DNA from: Capsicum annuum
Lineage: Eukaryota > Streptophyta > Magnoliopsida > Solanales > Solanaceae
NCBI RefSeq assembly: GCF_002878395.1
Contig: NW_025856286.1
Coordinates: 115,455 to 179,454, forward strand
Length of the DNA: 64,000 nt
Direction of reading: 5' to 3'
Every line of letters starts with the position of its first letter. Position 1 is the stretch's first letter. The notes under the pieces are model-generated. The model saw only the letters and a program-made list of their open reading frames with translations, was not told the origin of the DNA and did not search any database. Shown piece after piece: positions 55,621 through 64,000 of the stretch. Both the position numbers and the translations under genes were made by a program.

Positions 55621-56977
55621 GATCCATAGGCTTGACTGTCTTCTGGTATATCATAACCCTTAGTGCATTTTATTTTTGATTTTAAGTTAAGGGTATAGGG
55701 AAACTATTTTTGTAACATGTTCTGTAGATAATTAGAAGTAGTGCAAGTACTTGAGGCAGTTAACTCATTTTTTAATCTTTGAGTAGCTCTCCAGTGTTCT
55801 GATCTATTGTGAACTGTGTGAAGTGCATCTAGTGTGACCACTGTGTATCTATGTATGGCATTAGTGTGGTAAATAAATAACCTGTAGAAAACAAATGCAT
55901 GAAACGGATGAGTAGTGATGTGTTATATACTTATGTGCTATGTACGTGTAAGGTCTTACTCAGTTCCTATTGTGTGTTGAATCTATAACTTGCCCAGTAA
56001 GTCATGCCATAGTCATAGGATATGCGTTAGAAAAGGATCACAGGCTATTTTTGCATGTTAACCTAATTTAGCTTAAATGACCATCCAAATGTGAATAGTA
56101 TCCCTTGATCCTTTTTTGAGCCTAAATAGCCTAGTTCTTTATTATACACCTTTCACCTTCCCTTTACATCACAATGAACCTGTTTTGGCCCTGGTCCGCC
56201 TTGGACACTGTGCACCTTGACTTAGGCAAATAACCTAAGTTGAGGGTGGCTACTATAAGGGTGTGTGATGCATTATGAGTATGAAGAGAGGTAAAAGAAG
56301 GAAAATGAATAACAAGTTGGGTGTAGTGAAAAATAAAATAGGAAAAGAGAAAACTAAAAAAAAAGTTAATCTAATTGTTGAACAGACAACATCCATCTTG
56401 AGAATTCTTAACAAATAACAGAGGGAAGAAAAGAAGGTCAAAAGTTGAAACCCAGTGAGTTAATGTAGTACCAAGGAGGTGTAGTCACTATGAAATACCA
56501 ATGAATATCATACCATCGCAGAGCCTACGTTACAAGCTTAAGGGAAGCACTATAGTGATCTTAACTGACTTATCTGAAGACTTAGGTACTAACTATAAGG
56601 GAAAGCCTATGGCATTTGATGCACAATGCTGGAACTTCATTCTTAGAGTGCGTCTTAAGTTCATCCCTATGTCTATATATGTTAATTTGAGTGAGAAAGG
56701 GATTTCTTTGTTGTGAGGGTACACCAGGTATATTGCCATTAACTGCTTTGTTCGGATAATGTAATTTGGGTATGTGCTAGGTTGTTATTGCTGAGATTTT
56801 TGCCATATCTAGATACATGTGAGTTACATGGGTGTTTTCAAATATTATACATAGTTGATTTTAATTGGATTGATCATGGATATGGTGCATGTATTCTGAC
56901 CTGATAAGAGTAGTTAGCTACCGAATTGTACTTTGTATACTCCTAGTTATGTTTTAGTTGCTTGAGGAGAAGCAATT
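55620..56977 (+). other. Element C 3' untranslated tail
   Basis: Non-coding. AATGAACCTGTTTTGGCCCT at 56172 and TAAGTTGAGGGTGGCTACTA at 56236 match element B, and parts match element A near 24420 and 24960. This family-wide conserved tail may matter for RNA packaging or 3' end formation. Confidence 0.6.
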
Positions 56978-56979
56978 GT

Positions 56980-56994
56980 TTAAGTTGAGGGTGT
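56980..56994 (+). promoter_or_regulatory. Element C polypurine tract
   Basis: TTAAGTTGAGGGTGT directly precedes the TGATATG start of the right LTR. Confidence 0.6.
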
Positions 56995-58515
56995 TGATAT
57001 GTTAGCCAATGATAACACATTTGAAGCTTTTAACTCTGAATAATTATGAAGTCTTAAGCAACTTTTGATGTTTTTGATTACTTTTAATGTGTTAATGCAG
57101 ATACAAGTCATCGGGGAGGAAACCAAAGAAAAAGAAGAATAAATTAGCTGAAATCTGGTGTAAATAGGCTGAAGTGTAGTTGACGTCAATTTTGAAGCAC
57201 CGTCATACATGGGACAGGCTGTCAAAGTTGCCGTCAAGCTTAGACAGAACCTAAGAAGCTGAAATGAAATGGGATGACGTTTAGGATGGGCCGTCAAATA
57301 TGTCTCATGGCATCAAAATTGCCGTCATCCAGAGGTAGAGTATGTTGATTTTCAGTGAAGTTGTGACGACAGTTTTCACGCGCTGTCAAGTTTTTTGACG
57401 TGCCATTAGGTTTGCCGTCTGAAGAGTCAATAGATAACAATTCACTGGAATCATTGATGACATCTCGCATACGTCGTCAGATATCTGACACGCCGTTAAG
57501 ATCGTCGTTGTCTATTCTGAAGAGAAAAACTGAAACTTTAATTTTATTTCCTTATTTAGGGTTGACTATTTAAAGACATCTTTTAGGTTTTTTCAGGGAG
57601 GGATCATTCTCTCTCATTATCTATCAGACAAGAACTTCTGAAGAGAGGCACGTAACATTGCTTCATCTTTACCATAAGATATTTTTCTTGTTCTTTACAA
57701 AAACTTATCAACTTTTTGGGTTACTATCTTGTGATTGAATTGAAGAAAAACTTGTTGAGTTTCATCCTTTCGTAAGTTTATCCTTATTATCATGAATTCA
57801 CTTTGTTATTTTGTTCATCAAATCATGAGTGGCTAATTCCATTAGTTGGAGTTATGGGATCTATGGATTAGGGTTTGATAGGTCACTAGGTATTTAACGG
57901 ATTCACAGAGTAGTAGGACATCTTGAAATTCTGTTATTTTAACTGAAATCTATTGGTTGCAAACATTAGATTATTCATTGGGTTTTATTTGCTTCTAATG
58001 GAGAAATAGACTAGAGGTCGTGAATTATCAATAGGGACTCAGAAGCTACCAACCTTCTGTTTAATGATTGATGCCGTAACTGGATTAATCTACCTGAGAT
58101 AACATCCTATTGGAAATAGATAAGTTGTCTAAGTTTGAGAAAGATATATAATAAATTGTCTGGTGAGGTCGAGAAATAAGTCAGATAGTATAGTTGTCAG
58201 GGATATTCTGCTGTTTCTACTTACTCCAAGAATCCCAAACACTACCTAGTATATGTAAATTCCGAAAACCCATGGTGAACATAACTCTAGTTTCCTATTT
58301 ATCTTGATTACAAACACTAAAATATTGCAAGTGATAATTGACTCTCTTTGAAACTTAAACCCATTCTCCGAAAACTATAAACTACCAGTAAAGTATTTCG
58401 TAAACAAATCGAAGTTCACACCCTATTCCCTAAAGGATTCGACCCCAACCTAGTTGGGTTTTATATTGACAAATATCGCCTACACCCAATCAAGAGTGTC
58501 ATTTGAGCGTTATCA
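56995..58515 (+). repeat. Element C 3' LTR
   Basis: It starts TGATATGTTAGCCAATG and ends GAGCGTTATCA. It carries a perfect TGACGTCA palindrome at 57181 and the four repeat copies described for the left LTR. A TATTTAAAG TATA-like site lies at 57568-57576. 26S sequence begins right after the CA end. Confidence 0.9.
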
Positions 58516-58687
58516 TGCGCTACCTACCATAATTGAGGAGATGACATTCCATGAGCGTATCGAGAGCCTTGGCTTTGGCCACCCCCAAACCACACTGGTC
58601 CATGCCCCGTGTCGATCGGCGGACCGGATCATCACTGTTCCACATCCTACCAGGGCACATCGCCAGCCCCCATTTGCTTTCCTCCCA

Positions 58688-58725
<38 letters not shown>

Positions 58726-59092
58726 CTTTCATCTTTCCCTCACGATTCTTGTTTCCTATCGATCTCTCGCTCGTATTTTGCCTTGGCTAAAATTCACCGC
58801 CCGATTTATGTTGCATTCCCAAACAACCTAACTCATAGACAGTGCCTCACGGTGCCATAGGGTCCGGGCCCAATGGGCATATCACCTATCTGGTACCCCC
58901 CTTTGGGGGAATTGGGCCCGGTCTGCCGCTGAGGATGCTTCTCCAGACTACAATTCAAATGACGGAGCCGCCCAATTCTAAAGCTGGGGTATTCCCAGTT
59001 CGCTTGTTGATTCTATGTGAATCCTTGTAAGTTTCTTTTCCTCTGGTTATTTATATGGTTAAACTCAGCAGGTAATCCTACCTGGGGTTGCG
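58516..59092 (-). rRNA. Degenerate 26S rRNA, 5' part, unit 2
   Basis: It aligns with 34885-35470 of unit 1 (ATAATTGAGGAGATG, TCGGCGGACCGG, ACAATTTCAAGCACTCTTTG) up to AAACTCAGCAGGTAATCC near the 26S 5' end. The segment corresponding to unit 1 33747-34884 is missing at the element C insertion. Confidence 0.85.
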
Positions 59093-59313
59093 GTCGAAGC
59101 ATCTAAGATCGAGAGGGTCCTGGAGTCTGATTGCCTAATAAACTATAGCTGCGAAACAAAGAGAGTTGAGTTACAACCACCACTTACCGCTACTTTCGTT
59201 GACGTGGTCTCGCATTTAGGCTAACCGCAATCTCAAGGCACATGAAAGACCAATATCTGTCCCGCAATGATAGCGCACCACATGATCAAGGTAAGATGCA
59301 AGAGGGGGACATG
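59093..59313 (-). other. ITS2 of rDNA unit 2
   Basis: About 220 bases between 26S and 5.8S remnants, aligned with 35471-35695 of unit 1 (AGAGAG.TGAGTTACAA, GACCA.TAT.CGTTC/CCGC, ATGATAGC.CACC). Confidence 0.7.
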
Positions 59314-59476
59314 ATGAGTGATGACCAGGAAGACGTGCCCTCGTCCTAATGGCTTTGGGCGTACCTTACATTCAAAGAATCGATGGTTCATGAAATTCTA
59401 CAATTCATACCAAGTATCATATTTTGCTATGTTCTTAATTTATGTGAGAGCCGAGATATCCATTGCTGAGAGTCAA
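59314..59476 (-). rRNA. Degenerate 5.8S rRNA gene, unit 2
   Basis: On the + strand it shows CATTCAAAGAATCGATGGTT, AATTCATACCAAGTATCAT and GAGCCGAGATATCCATTGCT. These are the reverse complement of conserved 5.8S blocks with C-to-T/G-to-A changes. Its length of about 163 bases is normal. Confidence 0.82.
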
Positions 59477-59633
59477 TTTTGTTAATAAAAGAAGCTCAAG
59501 TCCCCACGACGTACGCCACGGAAGGGGCACGAGGGTCAGGCTATCAATTTAAGTATTCCTTGGTTCTTTCTGCACCGAGGTTCATTAGTTGCCCTATGCG
59601 AATGCTTGGCGCGCACACTAGGGATAAGGGGGA
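59477..59633 (-). other. ITS1 of rDNA unit 2, truncated and joined to promoter region
   Basis: It aligns with unit 1 ITS1 (AGGCTAT.AATTTAAGTATT.., CATTAGTTGCCC for GTTAGTCGCCT, GCGCGCACACTAGGGA) until about 59633. There it changes to GCCAACTAGCGACATTCTT, which matches the external spacer at 30738 next to the start site. The whole 18S and nearly all external spacer are deleted here. Confidence 0.78.
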
Positions 59634-59675
59634 GCCAACTAGCGACATTCTTATTGAAGTGCCTTCAACTCTCTA

Positions 59676-59689
59676 CCCCCTTATATATT
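59676..59689 (-). promoter_or_regulatory. RNA polymerase I start-site-like sequence of rDNA unit 2
   Basis: On the - strand it reads AATATATAAGGGGG, the plant initiation consensus. Because of the deletion it lies only about 45 bases from ITS1, so any transcript would start almost directly in ITS1-5.8S without 18S. Confidence 0.78.
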
Positions 59690-61024
59690 CTTAAAAAAAT
59701 CCAACTGATAGGAGTAGACATGATTTTTCCAGAGAATCATACTATAAATGTACTGACCAGAACTGTACGTTTTGATGTATTATTGAGCCAATACTATCAC
59801 AAAAGAGTCACGTAATTTGTACACGTAATTTGTCAATGATAATTTTCATTAAGAAAATATTTTTTTTTCAAATATTAGTTATGAAATTTCAAAAAAATAA
59901 ATAAAAATTAAAAGAAAATAGAAAAAATATTTTTTAATTATAAAAACATTAGGAAAATATTTTTAAAGCATGAAGTAACCTTAAACCAATAATTGAGTGC
60001 ATATTTGTACTTATAACGTAACGATATAAAATAATTAAATTTATAAAAATAACGTGGGGACATTAGGAAAACCACCTCAACATATGATGTAATTTTGAAA
60101 TACCATTAAAAATCACTTAGAGCGTGTATGTAAGGAAAGGAGTATGCAACGGCGAGGAAGATGGATGGACATTATGAAAATATTTGAATGATTGAACCTA
60201 GGTTTATGCTCTTTTAATTTTTGCACGATGCCATGGGGCCTTCACCATGCCCATGGTGTCAAGGGGCCTTAGTGCACTCGCTGCGGGTGCACGGGTGCCA
60301 ATCACAAATTTCCTAGTTTAAGATGGATGGGTGCTTTGGTGCCAAGGTTCCATGGTGCGGTGCCTTGGTGACATGGTTCCTTGGGGCCATGGCGCCACAA
60401 TGCCTTGGTGACATGAAGCCATGGTTTCGTGGTGCCATGGTGCACGATCCCATGGGCCATGGTGCCTTGGTCCATGGTGCCGTGGTACCTTGGTGAACGG
60501 TGTGCCTTGTGGCCATTGCTTCCCATGGTGGTTTGAGGCGTTGGTGCATGGTGCCTTGTGGATAAAGGAGTCGATACATGGACAACCAACTCGATAAAGA
60601 GACAACCATGGTAGGACACTACAGGTCCTTCGATATTTGACAGGTCCTTCAGTATTTGACATTGGGTCTTTGGACATGTATTTAGGATTGGACTTGACGG
60701 TCACAAAAACCACTAATTGCGACATGTCTTTACGTACAGACATTGACCTCGATGCATCACTAGGATCTTGTGCCGCACTGTGCGTCACGATAAACCTCTA
60801 ATTGTAATGCCTTAGTTTTGCATGAAAGGCCACTTGATATCATACTTAACTATTTTGAATGGAATGGACGCGATTCTTGAAAAATAATCAGCGAACTTGG
60901 GTGAGGGTATGCCACGGCATGATCGAAGGTGAGGTAAACTCACAACACTTAGTGAGATTTTTCAAGGATGGATGGACAAACCTTCTTTGGAGATGGACAG
61001 AAAAATGATTGGATCGGAGGAGGA
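59690..61024 (-). other. rDNA intergenic spacer between units 2 and 3
   Basis: It has an AT-rich block (59830-59960), CCATGG/GGTGCC subrepeats (60225-60510) and a unique segment. Near 60623-60660 a ~20-base CAGGTCCTTC(G/A)(A/G)TATTTGAC unit is duplicated, next to the loss of about 60 bases present in units 1 and 2. Confidence 0.75.
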
Positions 61025-62141
61025 GGAAAGAACCGAAGCGACAAAGGGCTGAATCTCAGTGGATTAGGAAAGCAAAGCCACTCTGCCACTTACAATATCC
61101 GATTGCATATTTAAGTCATCTGCAAAGGATTCTACCCATTTTTGATGAAAAATGTACTTAAACGTGGCCACCGCGACCCTTCCACCGTGATGGCTTATCC
61201 AACGACACATGCCCTTAGGGGACGAGGCCCCTACTGTAGGTTGGCAAGTGGACGGAGGGTGCATGTATCTCTTCTATCCTAGATTCTGACTTAGAGGCAT
61301 TCAATAATAATCCAGCACACGGTATCTTCGTGCTACTGGTTTTTCAACAAAGCCCGATGACCAATTATGTAAATCAATGGTTCCTCTCGTACTAGGTTGA
61401 ATTACTATTGCAACACTGTTATCGGTAGGTTAAAACTAACCTATATCACGATAGTGTAAACCCAGCTCACGTTCCCTATTAGTGGATGAACAATCCAATA
61501 CTTGGTGAATTCTACTTCACAATAATAGGAAGAGCCGACATCAAAGGATTAAAAAGCAACGTCGCTATGAACGCTTGGCTGCCACAAGCCTGTTATCCCT
61601 ATGGTAACTTTTCTGATACCTCTAACTTTGAATTCCGAAGGTCTAAAGATTTGTTAGGCCACACTTTCACGGTTCTTATTCGTACTGGAAATCAAAATCA
61701 AACAAGCTTTTACCCTTTTGTTCCACACTAGTTTTTTGTCGTAGTTGACCTTATCTTAGGATACCTACATTATCTTTTAACAGATGTACCGCCGCAGCCA
61801 AACTCCTCACTTGACAATGTATAACACCCGGATCAGCCCGTAGAGCGAGCCTTGTGTCAAAAATGAGGGGTAGTGCCCCACTATCGATACACTAAATAAT
61901 TAAAATAACGTTAAAAGCAGTGGTATTTCATTTTTGTCTTTGGCTCCCACTTACACTACACCTCTCAAGTAATTTCACAAAGTCAGACTAGAGTCAAGCT
62001 TAACACGTTCTTCTTTCCCCACTGATTCTGCCAAGTCCGTACTCTTGGCTGTAGTTTTGGTGGATAGTAGACATGGACAGTGGGAATCTCATTAATCTAT
62101 TCATATGCATCACTAATTAGATAATGATACATTTGACTACT

Positions 62142-62182
<41 letters not shown>

Positions 62183-64000
62183 GTTGAATTTCTTTACTTT
62201 GACATTCAGAGTACTGGGCAGAAATCACATTGCGTGAACATCCGTTGAGACCATCACAATGCTTTGTTTTAATTAAATAGTCAGGTTCCCATTGTCCGTA
62301 CCATCTCTGAGTTGGTTGTTCAACGCGCAGGGAAGGCCCTCGAAGGAACCGTTCCTAGTTCGTCCACCGGTCAGCATATGGCGACCCACTCTCATTGTAA
62401 AAGTAGCTCGAGAAGTCCACCGAAAACCAACGGGTTTGGGACTGGGACCCCATGCCCAGGCCTCATAGCCAATCCTTTACCTTAAGTTACGGATCAATTT
62501 TTTTGAATTTACTTGCCTACATTATTCCATCAACTAGAGGTTGTTCACCTTGGATACCTGATGTGGTTATGAGTATGACTGGGCATGTATGTCATTTGTT
62601 TCTCCAGATTTTAAGGGCCTCTGGGAGCGTACCGGACACCACGCGATGTGCGGTGCTCTTCTAGCTGCTGAACCCTACCTCCGGCTGAGCTGATTCCTGT
62701 GTGGGTAGGATGTTAAACAGAAAAGATAACTCTTACCGAGGCTCCCTCTGACTTCTCTAGACATATTAACATTGTCATCGACTGCCATGTCCTGGTTCAG
62801 AAATTTTAACTTGATTGCCTATTGGAGTACGTGTGAAAAGCGCTATCTGTCAGGGTTCCCCCAAACCTTAGGATCGACTAACCCATGTGAAAGTGTCATT
62901 CACATGGAACCTTTTCCCTCTCCAGCCTTCAAAGTTCTCATTTTAATATTTGCTACTACAACCAAGATCTGCACCGACGTCCACTGCACCCAGGATCTAG
63001 CCTAAGGTTTTATAGCAACTGTCATGCCCTTCGACACATCAGGGCTTGGCACTTGCCCCGATGGCCGGGTGTAGGTCGCGCGCTTAAAAGCCATCTATTT
63101 TTGGGGCTAGTTCATTTGGTAGGTGAGTTGTTACACTTTTCTTAGCGGATTTCGACTTCTATGACCATTGTCCTGCTGTCTTAATTTACCAATACCCTTT
63201 GTGGGTTTTAGGTTAGCGCATTGTTGTGCACCGTAAACCAACTACTGGTTCGTCATGCTTCGCCAATTCTGCTTACCAAAACTGACCACTTGGAGCTTTC
63301 TATTCCATAGGGCGGCTCAACAAAGCAGTTTTGCCGTCCAACCTATTAAAAGTTTGAGAATAGGTCAAGGACATTGGGCCCCATGGCCTCTTATCATTGG
63401 CTTTACCCAATAGAACTCGCACGTGAGTTCCAGCTGTCTTTGAGGGAAACTTTGGAGGGAACTAGCTACTAGACGGTTCGATTAGTCTTTTGCTCCTATA
63501 CCTAAGTCAGACGAACGATTTGCACGTCAGTATCACTGCGGGCCTCCACCAGAGTTTCCTCTGGCTTTGCCCTAGTCAGGTATAGTTTACCATCTTTTGG
63601 GTCCCAATAGGTATGCTCAGACTCAAACCTTTCTCAAAAGATCAAGGTCGATCGATGGTGCACCCTTCAAGGGGATCCCACAAATTATCTTCCTTACGTA
63701 TTATGGGTTTAGTCACCCATTGAATCACTCACATATTAGACTCCTTGGTCCACGTTTCAAGGTAGGTCGAATGGGGAACCTACAGGCCAGAGTCTTGAGT
63801 ATGCAAATTCCAAAGCACACTAAAGGCATGCGCTTCCTGCTATAATCGAGGAGACGGCATTCCACGAGCGTATTAAGAGCTTGGGCTTTGGCCACCCCCC
63901 AATCTACGCTAGTCCATGCCCCGAGTAGATCGGCGGGCCGGCTCATCGTTGTTCCATATCCCAATAAGGTGCATCGCTGGCCCCAATTTTCTTTCTTCCC
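61025..64000 (-). rRNA. Degenerate 26S rRNA, unit 3, 5' end beyond the window
   Basis: It aligns over its whole length with unit 1 32085-35060: GGGCTGAATCTCAGTGGATT near 61047, CAATTATGTAAATCAATGG (61361), GAACGCTTGGCTGCCACAAG (61570), GGATAGTAGACA (62062) and AGTATCACTGCGGGCCTCCACC near 63530. It lacks the 1.1 kb gap of unit 2. The last 400 or so bases of the 5' end lie outside. Confidence 0.86.

Larger units (their letters stand above)
48958..58515 (+). mobile_element. Element C: Athila/Tat-like gag-protease-ORF3 element without RT/integrase, inside 26S
   Basis: Two 1.5 kb LTRs flank a perfect tRNA-Asp PBS, gag, protease, a short relic of the pol 3' end, a 90 bp repeat, ORF3 and a polypurine tract. 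RT, RNase H and integrase are missing in one deletion at about 52980. The flanks are both 26S sequence, but about 1.14 kb of 26S is missing between them and no 5 bp duplication is seen. Confidence 0.9.

Noticed and set aside
1..64000. CRISPR array, prophage or bacterial operon
   Set aside because: No spaced identical repeats of that type are seen; the DNA is a plant repeat landscape.

Overview
The window looks like heterochromatic nuclear DNA from a flowering plant, probably Solanaceae. Two SINE fragments resembling the TS/SolS family of tobacco, tomato, potato and pepper, the Athila/Tat- and chromovirus-type Ty3/gypsy elements, and a degenerate plant 45S rDNA array with a TATATAAGGGGG-type RNA polymerase I start site support this; the family-level placement is inference. 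I found no convincing host protein-coding gene, tRNA or CRISPR array. Nearly everything is a mobile element or a decayed rRNA gene, and almost every coding stretch has stops or frameshifts.

Left block, 1-16143: a three-level nest. The oldest layer is a badly decayed Ty3/gypsy element (called R2, + strand, 10621-16143). A CACTA/En-Spm-type DNA transposon (1-10620, coding strand -, left end outside the window) sits inside R2's gag; its terminal CACTACTAGAAA end is at 10620. The CACTA element's plant-transposase gene is in turn split by a younger Ty3/gypsy chromovirus (E, 1756-6938), flanked by AGAAT/AGAAC and largely deleted at its 5' end.

Middle block, 16144-30378: an Athila/Tat-like element (A, + strand) with 5' LTR, PBS, gag, partial RT/RNase H, integrase and a third ORF, but no 3' LTR. 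It is followed by a - strand chromovirus (D, about 25057-30378) that is cut off at its own 5' side by rDNA.

Right block, 30379-64000: parts of three head-to-tail 45S rDNA units on the - strand. Unit 1 is complete but decayed (18S, 5.8S, 26S), unit 2 has lost its whole 18S, and unit 3 runs off the right edge. Three polymerase I start-site-like sequences (near 30787, 46251 and 59682) mark the repeat; after subtracting element B, the spacing gives an ancestral unit of about 7.96 kb. Two more Athila/Tat-like elements are inserted antisense to the rDNA: B (38076-45584) in the 5' external spacer and C (48958-58515) in 26S. Both have two LTRs, gag and a protease remnant but no reverse transcriptase or integrase.

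The most interesting observation concerns elements A and C. The ~90 bp TGACG-rich tandem repeats in their LTR promoter region recur inside the element, just upstream of a third ORF (ORF3, resembling the plant 'putative transposon protein' family). This suggests a duplicated internal promoter for ORF3.
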